Position numbers and translations under genes: made by a program. A stretch of 64,000 nt of DNA from Nageia nagi (lineage: Eukaryota > Pinophyta): contig JBITNC010000001.1 in the NCBI GenBank assembly GCA_050084985.1, forward strand, positions 115,134,001-115,198,000, written 5' to 3'. The notes under the pieces are model-generated. The model had not been told where the DNA came from. It saw only the letters and a list, made by a program, of their open reading frames with translations, and made no database searches. The first letter of the stretch is position 1. The number at the start of each line of letters is the position of its first letter. Positions 20,126-31,739 of the stretch are shown piece by piece.

Positions 20126-22017
20126 CACATGGATGGACATTGTTGGGGTACAACCAGCCCTGCCAAATTTGGTCAAACTTGACTTGTTTATGGGATGAAC
20201 TGAGGCTGTGAAATGCGATATGCGTACACCAACTATGGGGCTTTGTTAACCTCTAAATTTCATGGTGGTCAGAGCTATGGTTTGGGCCTGGTTTAGGCCA
20301 AAGTGTTTTCAGTGACATGGAGAGAAGGGAATAGTGTGGTGTTTGCATATGATGGATCTTGGGATCGTGAAAATGGGTACTGAGGCATGTTTCCAGCATA
20401 ATGAGACGTTTCCTGGAGCCTTGATTATTCACACCTCTGTTGGGTGACTTTTAGGCCCCAACAGGTTCAAAACATAGCATTTTCAGGTTTTTGTTTTTGC
20501 TCTCCGGCTTGACAATTTAACTTTAGGTGAAACCGTTGGGTAAACCATCAGGGTCCTGCCAAATGGCATGGTCACCTTGCTAAGCCATTAAAATGCCACT
20601 GTTTAACTGGAAAGGTTCCTGTACCCAGGCCTGAGTGACTCGTCAGTCATGACACTTTTGTTGGCATAAACGCAAGTTTTATATTTGCTTGGAAACCAAG
20701 AAGACATTGAGGGAAGATGGAAATATGTTTTTGACTCCCAAGGTAAATCCAAGAGACGCTTTCTGAAACATGAGGTTGATCTAACATTTCTATAATTGCT
20801 GTTGTATAGGATATTAAAGGTGGTTATGTGATCAGATTTAAGCACTGTAAAAGTGGTATTGAAATGCATGTTGAATGATACTCTGTAATTTGTTTTGATA
20901 CTATGCCCTTGATCATATTTCCAGAACAGAATTCCCTGTATGATCGCGTCACTGTAATGGTTTTCCCAAACCTGCCGTCCCACTTTTAAAGTTGGCGTTT
21001 GTCTCCTATGGATTACCAAGTTATGACGTTCACATGTTACACTATTTGACCCGAGCACATGGGAATGCATTTAGATGTTCACTAGTGCTTGTTTAATGTT
21101 TATTAGGCGTCTGTCAATTTTTCAGTAGGACCACTTTACAGATGAAGATATGTCCAAACAAACAACCAAAACATCCATTTGTGCTCTTAGCTATTATGAT
21201 TTACTGCAATACCCAATATCTTTCTATGACAAATATCTTAATAGCAATTTCTGTGAATTCCATTTTCAAATATCAAATTCATATATATGCATGCCAAGTT
21301 GTAATATTCTATATTTTTCAATGTCAGTTGGTAGGAATTGTTTTCATGCAGAAAACCTCTTATCCAACTCTCAACAAATCCATGTACAGACTTTAAGAAA
21401 CCCTTCCTTACCGTTTACAAAGTGCTGTAAGCTGAATTCTCAAGTACAATAATTTATTCATTTGCCTTCCAAGTCAAATATGTTTGATAATTTCAAAATT
21501 TTCAAATCCTTGGACATGCTTATTGTCATGTCTCTGCCAACCAGAAGGCCCAAAAGAGTAGTGCTCACATCTAATGCACAAACCACAATATTTAATTCTA
21601 AGACCAAAAGAAATGCTGGAACGCCTCAATCATAATGATCAAATTTGTATATCCAATGTCCATTACAAATGTGTCTTTTCAGTTCATCAAAACTGACCTC
21701 CAAAACTAGGTAGAGGAGTGTGAGTATCCTCCTCTTCATGTCAATAATATCGATCATCAATATAATCTACACTTTTATTACAATCATTGCTATTTCAGTG
21801 AGAAATGTGGTACACAAAGTACAATTGCAATATTATCATTATTTCCTAGATCTAATTGTTGTTTGATACAATTAAGAGGTTGTGCTTGTATCTGAGAAGT
21901 TCGATGGTGTAAACACCTGCAATGCTTTAGGCCATAACTTGATCAACATCAAGACACAGAGCATCAAAAGCACAAAAAAAGAGGACTGGGATAGTATAAG
22001 ATGAGAACTCAAAGGGG
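20126..22017. other. No gene recognised
   Basis: Moderately AT-rich single-copy-looking sequence. The minus-strand ORF 20603-21070 (155 codons) lacks recognisable motifs and splice context and is treated as chance. If the flanking exons form one gene, this is intron. Confidence 0.4.
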
Positions 22018-22440
22018 TGTACAAGAAATATCAGATGATTAACATTCAACAAAAACCCAAACAGCTGTCTTGGAGCAAAATTCTATTTGGAAATGGGAAT
22101 AAAATTCTGTATGTATGTAAGGATTCTTATACTTGAGTGCACTGTTTAAGAATGCTCAAATTGAGTTCTATTGCTAGGTTTGTGTCTGCCATCATCATAT
22201 GCATTATCATCATGACATGAAAACTTAAATAGTGTACAAGAAATATCAGCAGATAGACATCCAACAAAAACTCGAACTGTCCTGGAGCAAAATTCTAATT
22301 GGAAATGGGAAAACAATTCTGTATATCCTCTATGTAATTATGCTCGTACTTGAGGGCACTGTTTAAGAATGCTCAAAATGAGTACTATTATTAGATGTGC
22401 ATGTATGTCATCACCGTATGCATTGTTGCTATGATCATCA
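22018..22440. repeat. Tandem duplication, about 215-base unit
   Basis: Two adjacent copies begin TGTACAAGAAATATCAG (22018 and 22233) and share GGAGCAAAATTCTA.TTGGAAATGGG, CACTGTTTAAGAATGCTCAAA and ATGCATT in the same order. They are diverged by substitutions and small gaps. Confidence 0.75.
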
Positions 22441-22530
22441 ACAGCACTATTTCCTATCACTGTTTCAGCCTAAATTCTTCTAGAAACAAATTCTAAAAGT
22501 TTGGTACAGTAGACACAAAAAGGAGAAAAA

Positions 22531-23200
22531 TGTATTAAAATAAACACATTTATTTTTAGAGCCCTTAGAATTTCAGATACTGACCATATATATAAGGAGA
22601 AAATGCATTTAACTAAAGCACTAATGAGAAATGGTTATTCCAATAAAGAGATTAGACATGCATGGAATAAGATAGAAACAGGAAAAACTAACGAGAGACA
22701 AGATCATAATAATACTAATTCTTACATAGGGGTAGCCTACCTTCCCTATATCAAGGGTTTAAGTGATAATTTAGCTAAAATATTAATGAAAGCACATATT
22801 AAGACAATTTTTCTTCTTCTCAATAAATTAGAGAACATGTTCATATCTGTAAAGGACCACTTAGAACCTTTACAGCATAAAGGTGTATGTAAGATAATAT
22901 GTGAGTGTGGAACTTGTTATATTGGTGAAACAGGTGGGTCAATACTTGAAAGAATTAAAGAACATTTTGCAGATTTACAATATAATTGAATAATCAAATC
23001 TGCCCTTGCTGAATATGTGGGTAAGACTAAACACCATATACTCTTTCAAGATTGAAGTTTTGGCTAGATGTGATAAATTCCAAGAATGAAGAATTAGAGA
23101 AGCTATTGAAATTAAACTAAACCCTAATAATATTGATAGAGACCAAGGTATTGAGATGCATGGTTACCTATTATTGACCTAATTCACGAACATAGAAGGA
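22531..23200 (+). pseudogene. Penelope-like retroelement fragment with GIY-YIG endonuclease
   Basis: The frame open from 22531 to 22989 reads RALRISD, then LMRNGYSNKEIRHAW, the RT-to-linker region, then VAYLPYIKGLSDNLAKIL and KAHIKTIF. The C-terminal GIY-YIG domain follows: GVCKIICECGTCYIGETG (about 22882-22935; canonical Tyr replaced by Cys in the GIY half) and ILERIKEHFAD. After TGA at 22987, later domain pieces continue in broken frames (SALAEYVGKTKHHILF; REAIEIKLNPNNIDRDQG, about 23090-23155). The RT core, N-terminus and terminal repeats are missing. Penelope-like elements use this nuclease for target cleavage. EN(+) members have been reported in conifers, which supports the organism guess. 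5'-truncated and dead. Confidence 0.85.
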
Positions 23201-23599
23201 AAAATAATATGATATAAAAATAGCCATAACTTTTGCATTTTAACTTGGTTTTTCATGTTCTTTACATCGTTGGAAAGATATTTTTATGTAAAATCCAACT
23301 ATATTAATTTATTTGTTATTTTATAATGATAGAGGGCTGATGTGACGTCCCCCTTGTACTTTTAGTGGGACCATTTTGGTCATCTTGTACTATATCTATT
23401 CGATGTATTTTTATTTGCATTATGTAACTTAGGATAGGAGACTTAATGAGTCAATTGGACCCCACTATGAGCCCCAAGTGGGACGTCTCCCTCCTAAGTA
23501 GTAGCATAGGCATGTATTCAATCAGAGATCGCGGATTGTGGGAATTCCAAGGTATATTTATACATTAGGATGATGGATGGACACTAGCATGCTAGCGCC

Positions 23600-23760
23600 A
23601 CACTGGGGAGGGCCCCACACCCCTACGTTGGCTCATAAGGACCCAGGACCCCCACGTTGGCATATTATGTGATCATGACCCCCACATTAGCATTATGAGT
23701 GATCATGACTCCCACGTTGGCACTTTAAGTGATTGGGTCCCCCAAATACCCAACGTTGGA
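23600..23760 (+). repeat. Minisatellite in solo LTR U3
   Basis: Three to five diverged units of about 36-40 bases, centred on GACCCCCACGTTGGCAT followed by TATGTGATCAT. Related units form a tighter array at 26236-26440. Confidence 0.6.
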
Positions 23761-23809
23761 TTTGATGGGCCTGGGATGACTCCTAGGTGAGTTCCAGACA
23801 CAAGTAATG

Positions 23810-23817
23810 TATAAATA
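23810..23817 (+). promoter_or_regulatory. TATA box of the solo LTR
   Basis: AATGTATAAATAGACATTGG, in the expected place between the U3 repeat block and the LTR end. Confidence 0.55.
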
Positions 23818-24266
23818 GACATTGGAGCTTCAGGATTGGACAACTTGTGAATCTATCTCGTGGTTCTACAGCTGTTTAGTATTGGAGATTTCAAAGCATT
23901 GTGCCCTAGTTGGCACCCTTGAGGCCAACGACTACCCGTTGGGCTTGGTATTGTATTGTATTCATTGCATATCATTTATATATGGCCAAAGGGCTTCGGA
24001 TGTCATTTATGTATACTTGTGCATGCGTTGGATTGCTTCTAGTTCATTGTACATGTATGAGCCAGTTAATCATTGGATCTTGCATGTTATACTTGGGCGT
24101 TGGCATTTATGGTATCTGAATGTTTAATGTTAATGCTCTAACCCTCATGTTGCATGCTTGAGGGTTTGAATGTGTGTATTGGACACCCTAGACATGACTT
24201 TAGGGCTTGATGATCCTGTATTGCTAGTTTGAGCTTGAGTTTTAATTTTTGGATCATCACAGCCGA

Positions 24267-25349
24267 CATTGATCTTATAAAAGTGGGTAGTATCAATCTC
24301 TACTTAAAGAAGAAGGTTCCACTTTATTTTCTTCATTCAGTAATTCTGAAGATGGATCCCATAGATTGGATTCGAAATGTCAATAATTCAAATTAATATG
24401 CAAGTCAACCTCAGACTACTAAAGAAAAACAATTTATTCATGTTTTGCAGAATGAAAATGGATTAGTAGCTAAATGAAGTATGGAGATCTTGCAAATAGG
24501 ATTTTGCAAATTAACAAGAAGAAATACAAAGAACTTCTCTAGATGATGGGAGATCGAAAGGTTGTTGGTGGGCAGCTTATGTTCTTGGAGGACGAATATG
24601 GATAATTCAAGAGATAATTTTGGAAATGATAATCTTGAAGGTGATGCTTAGATGATGATCTTGAAGATGATAATTTTGAGGATAATTATGCTTGGATGAT
24701 GCTAGAATTGATATACAAGCATTCTAGAACAACATGGTTTAACCATAGAGTTATCAAGGCTCAAGACCAGAGTGTTTGTGGTCTATACCTATGATGCTAG
24801 AACGCTGGGCATTCTGGTTAGAATGCCTGTTTGATGTATGCTTTGCTGCTTGGATGATTATGGTGATATTTCCATGATTATGGAAGATAATCTTGCATTA
24901 TTGCTTCCTTGTTACGATAAATCTTGATGGTGATAGCTTATGATCATCCATTCTTTGCTCATTTTCATCATATCTAAAATAAGCACTTGGAAGTTCTTCA
25001 TAAAGATTCACAAATTTGATTTTGAGTTTACCTAGGTGGATCCACTTCAAACAATGTGCATAGAGATAATACCAAATTAGAGAAAATCACTTAAGTTATT
25101 TCAAAATAATCTTAAGTGGGTTCAAAATTGACAGTTTACATAAATGAAATAGACAACTTAAAATAAATACGTTTTAAATAGCCAAAATGCAAATTTAAAT
25201 GTTTGCATGTACAATCAGGTGTAAATGGACAAATGTTTACATGATAACCTCGTCCAATTGGTTAGTGATCATCATAATATGGAGGAACTTATGTGTGTCT
25301 TCCTTTTAATGTACTTTTATTGTTGTATAACATGAGTGTGGATGATTAG
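24267..25349. other. No gene recognised
   Basis: AT-rich sequence with a GAT-rich low-complexity patch (about 24540-24700, GATGATCTTGAAGATGATAAT). No open frame or transposon protein can be read. Confidence 0.4.
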
Positions 25350-25839
25350 AAAGAAAGAAAGAAAATTATATTAATGTACAAAAGTGACCAAAAAGGTCAA
25401 AGGGACTTGAAAGTACAATCAAAGAAGCAATCAAGAACTGGGGAAAAGAAGCTGGAGAAAGAAAACTAACTAAAACAAAATAAAGGGGTAGGGAGGTAAG
25501 GGGAAAAAGGTCATTAACTCTAACCCTAAAAGTTACTTAAGCTGAGAGTAGAGGATCCCTCCAAGAGAAGTGAAGAGAAAGAAACAAGAGACTCCAAAGA
25601 GGAGGATCATGAGAAATCAAGCGTTGTCAAAATCTTGGAGCATAACTTGAATTTAAAGAACCAATAATCACATTGTCGTCCATTGCGAAATATCCCATGC
25701 AAGAGTTGAGAATGGTTGTGGGAGAAAGGTTTGGACTTGGAGGTTTGGTTTGGACCATCTTGGGGGGAGATTGAAAGCTGTCCTTCAAACAACTCCTAAC
25801 ATCCAAGGCCAAAGGATTATTAGTAGTAATGAAGAAAGT

Positions 25840-27211
25840 GGCAACGTAACATCCCCTTTTTGTAAAAAAAAATAATTTTGGAATCCTAAGGATTCCCTTT
25901 TTGTAAATATTTTTTTGTTCATGTATTTGTTGTTAGTTACTTGGGATATAATTATAAAGGTTCGTTGGACCCACTTTGTGAGCCCCATGAGGGGAGTTTT
26001 CCTCCCAAGCTAGGATGTGTTATTTAGATTTTCATTAATGCATTTGGAGATCCTAAAGATGATTGTGGGAATCTTAAGGCTTGTATAGCACCTAGATGAC
26101 ACTTGAGCATGGATAAACACCTATTTGCCCCAACCCAACGTTGGATTTGGGAGCACTTGTACACATGCACCAGCCTTGGGGAGACTCCTAGACCCCACAT
26201 GATGACCCCCCCAACACCCATGCATTACTCCTAGACTTATGTGGCACCTTAGACTCCCATTTGTGGCACCTTGGACACCCATGTTGGCATATGTTGCACC
26301 TTGGACACCCATGTTGGCATGCATGGCACCTTGGACTCCCACGTTGGCATGCATGGCACCTTGGACTTCCACGTTGGCATTTATGGCATCTAGGTACCTA
26401 CGTTGGGCATACTTGACCCCTAGGCACCCACATTGGAGATCTTGGGCCTCCAAGAGGCTAACGTTGAGATTGGGGAGGACTCGTAGGTGAGATCCAGATC
26501 CAGTGATGAGCTATATGAGGCAAAGGAGCCTCATTGCAGAGATAGACTTGATTTTATATTGAAACCTTTCTCTTCGGAGTTACCAAAGACTTGGCGGTGT
26601 CAAGCACCCTTGAGTGCAACGCACAAGGAGAGTCAAGGAGGCGTGGAACACCTTCTATCTTACGGTTGAGGTGAATGTTCGTGCTATGAGGTTGAAGTAC
26701 ATGAGGCGTCCATAAGTGATCTGCATCTTTGAACCCATCCAGTGGCATTTCGGAATCACATTCATTCTCTTCATTGGGAGCTAGCCTGTGAGGGAGCCCT
26801 TCAGTGTGGCATCCACAAAACTAGTAGTGTGTGATTCTTCTACAACAGTTTTAGGATCTATCTCAGCATATTGTATGCCTTAGTTGGCTCCTTGGAGGCT
26901 AACATTGAGCCCTCTTGGGCATGTTCGGTATTGTACTCATCATTCTCTCACTAATTGAAACCATGGCATACTTGGATCTCAGTATTGTCTCATAATTGTG
27001 TGCTTTGGTTCAATCTTGTTTCATTATGCATGATGTTGGGCATTTGAGTGATATTCTTGCTTGTAAAGTGAGTCGTTGGCATTCCTGGCCCATTTTATGT
27101 GTATTTGATGCTCTAGATCATACGTGGCATTCTTGAAGGGGAAATTTAATATTGTTTGATAATTATTTGGCTAATTTCTGCGTTGAGCATATTTGAGAAT
27201 ATTATAGGCAA
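25840..27211 (+). mobile_element. Solo LTR (1362 bases) inside the LINE, TSD GGCAA
   Basis: The LTR spans 25845-27206 between exact GGCAA copies (25840-25844 and 27207-27211). It begins CGTAACATCCCC and ends AATATTATA. Both termini look like one-base decay of TG...CA (T to C at the first base, C to T near the last). The internal landmarks TTGGACCCACTTTGTGAGCC and a tandem TTGGCAT array match the solo LTR at 23341. No PBS or coding follows. Confidence 0.7.
26236..26440 (+). repeat. Minisatellite, about 31-base unit, in solo LTR
   Basis: Six or seven units of the type TGGCACCTTGGACTCCCACG followed by TTGGCATGCA. The central four are about 31 bases and very similar, and the outer ones decay. 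The period is not a multiple of three, so the open frames here are side effects of the repeat. Confidence 0.8.
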
Positions 27212-27438
27212 TAAGAGATTGGCTCCCAATCTTCGATAGGAGATACAAGGAGGATCCTTGCCTTCGACTAGAAACAAATTTGTGACATCTGAGGTGGGAA
27301 GGTTGTTGGGGAACCTAGGTAGAAGTGCATGGTGAAGAAGGCAGATGTACTAACAACTTGCCATTTGTGCAGGAAATAGTAGTGTCTTGAGGGTTCTTAA
27401 CCCTCGAAAGTTGTGATGGGTTGAAATTAGTAATCATC

Positions 27439-28093
27439 CTAGTAGCTAAAAGGGCTCCTTACAAAGATACTACGTTTGAGAGTGATAACCTCTTGAATAT
27501 AAAGGGCCAAGCATTGTTGATCGAGATATTGGAAGCAAGTGGAGAGACAATTGCAAGAGTCTTTAAATAGGTAGTGGAACTTCCCTTGGATCTCACAATA
27601 GATAGGGCATTTGAAAAGAAAGTGGCCTTCAAACTTCACATCATGGATGGAGCAAAGACAAGCATTGTCCTCACATGGAATATGATGGTCAGTTTCTATA
27701 TGAAGCTGTTGGGAGCATACTGTCAATTGATCAAGAGGGATCCTCTAGCCATGTGACCAATGAAGTTGGAAATAGACAGAACGACTAATGATACCATCGA
27801 CAACTTGTAAAAAGTGTTCTGCAATGAAAGCCAACTTGGAGTTGGGGTTGAGTGGTATTGAAGAAGTCCATGTGATTAGAGTGTACTATTGGTAGAGGTC
27901 CACATGGACATACCTACGAATACTATCCTTCAAGGGATCAATAGATTAGAGAACCCAACATGTCTTGGAGAACCAAAAATGTCGATATTTGAAGGATTCA
28001 AAGGAGGAAATCTCCTTGTAATAACAAAGAGTTAGAAACAAATATCTTGCATGGCCAGAGGCAGAATCACCTATGGAATAGAGTTTGTGAACA
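27439..28093 (-). pseudogene. LINE ORF2 C-terminal region (zinc-finger reverse-transcriptase tail)
   Basis: On the minus strand, the frame from 27726 carries CLCSIHDVKFEGHFLFKCPI (about 27663-27605), the Cys-x2-Cys...His...Cys pattern found at the C-terminus of plant L1 ORF2 proteins (zf-RVT). Sequence from 28093 to 27730 joins the linker region after RT across the LTR element at 28094. Several stops and frame changes occur. The ORF stops at 27439, close to where the family normally ends. Confidence 0.7.
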
Positions 28094-29037
28094 TGTAGTG
28101 ACCCTATTTTTGAGAATATCTTGTATTTGGGATTTTTCACAAATCTCTTCTTCTACAAGTTAGATATGGCCGTTGCACCTTCAGAATTGGATAAAGCATC
28201 TCGTGGCATTTGTTTTAAGAGATCACACAACCCCTTTTGGACAAGAAACAAAGGAGTTATGGCTACTTGACGTTCGCCAGTGACCAGTTTTCCATATCAT
28301 ACCCACACACGAAAATCCACTTAACTTAGTGGATTTCTACTTAAAAGTGCAATGTTGGATTATAATAAGCTTTTATGTTATTCTAATGTTATTTAAAGTA
28401 CTTTAATTTGTAATAAAGCCAATCAATGGCTTAGATTAGCTTAGAGGGGTCAATGCAAGATTAGGGTTGGAGTCTATATAAGAAAATGCAATGCTCCATT
28501 TTGGGCATGTTATTGATATTATTGAAATTGAAATTTGAAACCCTTGAGTTTCCTTGAGTGAAGATTGAAGGTCTTGCTCACCCCAAAGTGCATTGAAGGT
28601 GCATGGTTGGGATCTTTGGCAATTTCATTGAAGGTATGATTGCCCAAAAAACACAAAAATAGTCCCAAGGAGATTCGTGGCATTGGTGGTAGCTTCTACC
28701 TCTAGTTTTGTAGTAAGTTTTGCAGTTTGGATGTGATACTCAGCCTCCCCAAGGCTCACGCTCCATGTTTGGGGTCTTGGTTGGCACAGTTTGAGGGTTA
28801 TTTGCTCTAATTCGAGCCCTAGTGTCCATTGTGGCATTTTGGGGGTGTTATATCTATATTTTGATGTTATTTTGTGGATGCCCTTGGTTATTACAGTGCA
28901 TGTATTGTCTTCCAATATTTTAATACATTCTCTTGGCTGGTTGTATTACTCATTTTTGGGTGTCTTTTGAGTAATATTTTAGTTTTGTATTTTTTTCTAT
29001 ACTTCTATTTCTGTAATTTCGTTTTTGGGACATTACA
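28094..29037 (+). repeat. 5' LTR of the LARD-like element
   Basis: TGTAGTGACCC...GGGACATTACA, 944 bases. It contains TATATAAG at 28475-28482. A 12-base segment (around 28710, GTAAGTTTTGCA) is absent from the 3' LTR. Confidence 0.92.
28475..28482 (+). promoter_or_regulatory. TATA box of the LARD-like element
   Basis: GTCTATATAAGAAAATGC follows AGGGTTGGA. The 3' LTR copy has decayed to CTATGTAAGG, so only the 5' LTR keeps a TATA. Confidence 0.5.
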
Positions 29038-29039
29038 AG

Positions 29040-29051
29040 TGGTATAAGAGT
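29040..29051 (+). other. Degenerate PBS of the LARD-like element
   Basis: TGGTATAAGAGT differs at two positions from the tRNA-Met type TGGTATCAGAGC and lies two bases after the LTR. Confidence 0.7.
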
Positions 29052-29676
29052 TGGAATCTTGGCAGCCTGTGGTCAATGTCTATTTTTCTAAGTTTTGGCA
29101 GTTGTGGCTATCTCAATTTTCAATTTTCTGAATTAGGATTTTCAAAAAAATTAGGGCTTTTAGAAATTTTGTGTGGGTATTTCAGATTTGTGTTGAAAAG
29201 TGTTTATCTATGGTGAAAATTTATGCCCTAGTGAAAATTGGGGATTTTTAGGGGATTCGTTGATTTTTAGGAATTTTTTTTAAAATAAAAATTGCAGATT
29301 TGGATACCCTTTTGGCCAAATTGCAGATTTATGGTTTCAAAATTTTTTTTGGGTAAGATTTCAGAAATTTCAGATTTAGGGTTTTTTTTTGTGATTTGAT
29401 TGGTTGTAGAAAAAGAAACATCAAATTCGTCCATATCAGGAAACCCTATTTGGAGGGGGTCATTTAGGGTGGATTTTGGACTCTTAGCATCAAATTCAAT
29501 ATGCTAAGTCAAGTACTTGACCCTTAGGAGCATTTTTGAGCGCATTGCATGCCGTTTTAAGCTTCTAGAAGGGTTTTTCAAAGGAAAAACAAGAAGGTGA
29601 CGTTTTTGAAGATTCAGTCAGTTGGAGGAATTGCACAAATATGGTTTTGAAGGTTGATGTTTGCTAAGAGTGGATC

Positions 29677-30364
29677 ATGGAACTATTTAGGGGAAAAGAG
29701 AATGAGCAAAAGTTGGATGCAATGATTGCTTTGATGCAAAAATGATTGCTTTGATGCAAAAAATGGTGACATTGGAGAAAGCAAATAGGCAAGAGATAGT
29801 GACATTAAAAAGGGCAAGCATGCAACAAAATGGAACTAGTGAACCTAAGAGGGAGAAAAGACAATTGGAACAGAAAATGACCATTCCCACCTTTAATGGT
29901 CAAGATGGTTTATCAACTTTGTGAAAACTAGAGAAAGCTGAAATTTTCCATCAAAAGGAAGAGCTTGAGGAGAATTGTGCAGAAAATTTTGAAGTTGTTC
30001 CTACCATTGAAAAAGAGGAAAAAGGCGAAATAGAAAATTTTGAAGAAAATGTAGGTAGTGAAGATATTTCAGCAATGGAGCATGGTTCATCTAGCATGAT
30101 TGATTTTACTCAAGAGATTGGTGTTAGAGATGCTACTCTCCAACTTAAGGTATGTTTGAAAGAGAACCAAAATACTTCCTTTTGTACATTTATACCTACA
30201 CATGTTGAGAATAAATTCAATGAGAAACATGATGCTCATGATTTGGGAAAAGAATTAGAGATATGGGCTAGAACTCAAATTAAGCCTTTAGATAATTGTG
30301 ATAATAATGGCCTTAGCTTTCCTTGTGTGAAGAGTTTTTGTGAGGGAAAGATCAATCACACTTG
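29677..30364 (+). pseudogene. Gag-like N-terminal ORF of the LARD-like element
   Basis: ATG 29677 opens MELFRGKENEQKLDAMIALM. A 20-base tandem duplication (29722-29741 and 29742-29761) then adds bases not divisible by three and shifts the frame. The frame read from 29742 continues with a Lys/Glu/Gln-rich helix (TLEKANRQEIVTLKRASMQQ), then IPTFNGQDG, the motif that opens many gypsy Gag capsids, then TGA at 29922. The same frame goes on after the stop with an acidic stretch and a block ending at 30364. The capsid fold and zinc knuckle are not recognisable. A remnant of Gag fused to unrelated sequence is the best reading. Confidence 0.5.
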
Positions 30365-30385
30365 AGAATTGTGATCAACCTTTAA

Positions 30386-31512
30386 ATGCATGGGATCCAA
30401 GAATTCTTTTCATATATGGTAAGAGTTCTTTTGGAGGAGAGAAGCACAAGCATATTCAGCCATGGTACATGTCTCATACTTATCTCATGGGATGAGGACA
30501 ATCCCTTGACATTTCACAAATTCTGCTATGTAAAGGTAAAATTACTACAGCCATGGTTCCTTCAAATAAAATGTTGATTTTTCTCGTGTGTATGTAGGGT
30601 AGGTGGTGTAGAACACTTCTCATATGGAACATTGCAGAAGGAGATACTTTTTCATGGACATATGTGGTAGCTTTTTACTTCTTTTTGTGGCTTTCATGGA
30701 TTTACAAATTGCTGATTCAGTTTTGGTATTTGGAGTGGACTTTTGAAATCTTATATGTGGATAGAATGGTGCAAAATTCTCACTTTTTTGTAGCTAATAA
30801 ATCTGATTTAAAAATAAAAAAAATTGCAAAAGAAAATGAGGACAATTGGTACATTTGTCATCATACATGTTCACATGATATTTTCAGCCTTTTAGATAGT
30901 TGGAACAGCCAACAAAGAAGCACCATGATTGGTAAAATTGAGAGGATTACAGTTGCAAATTTGATGAAGTTTTGGAATAGCAAAAGGACTAATTCCACAC
31001 TTGATTGGGACACTTGTGTACATTTGGTGTATGTTTTAAAAGGTAAATGGGATAGATGGGTTGCACTTATTGTTGAATTTTGGCATGCATTTGTTTAAAA
31101 TTTTGTCTTGACGATTTCTGATTTTATTTTGAGAATGTGTCACAATTACAGATGGGAAAATGATCACTTCATTTTCAGATTGATGGAGTTGGAAGACACT
31201 TCTAAAACTGATTTGATTGGTGAGTTTAATTGGGCATGCATAAGAACGAATTACATACATAAGTGTTGTCAAAACAATTATTTGCAATGGAAAAGTGTTG
31301 GTGCATCTTTTTTCATACTTGGTATTCTACATTGCAAAATGCTTTGGACTGTTATAATGACAATTAGCATGGCTACAATTTATACAAATATGGCTGTACG
31401 TTGCATGATTTTTGATGCAACAAAGATTGAGACTGATATGCATGAGTTGCAAAATTGCATGTGTTCTTTTGCTCAACTTGGGCAAGGTAAAAACAGAAAA
31501 TTTCATGTGTAA
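30386..31512 (+). pseudogene. Unrecognised coding-like modules in the LARD-like element
   Basis: Open stretches at 30386-30577, 30664-31098 and 31108-31512 have protein-like composition, rich in Trp, Cys and His (NWYICHHTCSHDIFSLLDSW and KFWNSKRTNSTLDWDTCVHL in the second). They do not match any retroelement domain I know. They are separated by stops and frame changes, so no product is expected now. They may be captured host sequence, or chance ORFs in a low-GC region with few stops. The similar spacing of open blocks favours decayed coding sequence. Confidence 0.35.
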
Positions 31513-31739
31513 AGGTGCTATGATTAGTTATAGGGAGAAAAGGAAGATAAATTCAAACTTGGGCAGCCATGGAAACATTCCACAAAGGTACAAGTTGAAT
31601 TCTGATTTTTATGACAGCAGTGTACTATTCCTTTTGGGACATGATGAGAATGAGTTTGTTGATAGAAAACTTGATGAGTTTCAGAAATTGGTGTCTTATG
31701 ATGCCAACATATTTGGGAAGGTAACTTATTTTCGTTTTG

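Larger units (their letters stand above)
23336..24266 (+). mobile_element. Solo LTR (921 bases) with near-perfect TSD
   Basis: The LTR spans 23341-24261, TGTGACGTCC...GGATCATCACA, flanked by GCTGA (23336-23340) and GCCGA (24262-24266), a 4-of-5 match. No PBS follows the right end, so it is solo. TATAAATA at 23810-23817 marks the promoter. It is distantly related to the LTR at 25845-27206: both carry GGACCCACT.TGAGCCCCA early, a repeated ACCCCCACGTTGGCAT-type block in the middle and TAGGTGAG.TCCAGA before the TATA region. Confidence 0.75.

Noticed and set aside
20603-21070. 155-codon minus-strand ORF
   Set aside because: No recognisable motif, no splice or promoter context, composition like surrounding non-coding DNA; an ORF of this size is expected by chance in 64 kb.
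26121-26490. Repetitive ORFs on both strands (HANMGVQGA-type peptides)
   Set aside because: Products of a minisatellite in a solo LTR; both strands are open for the same reason.
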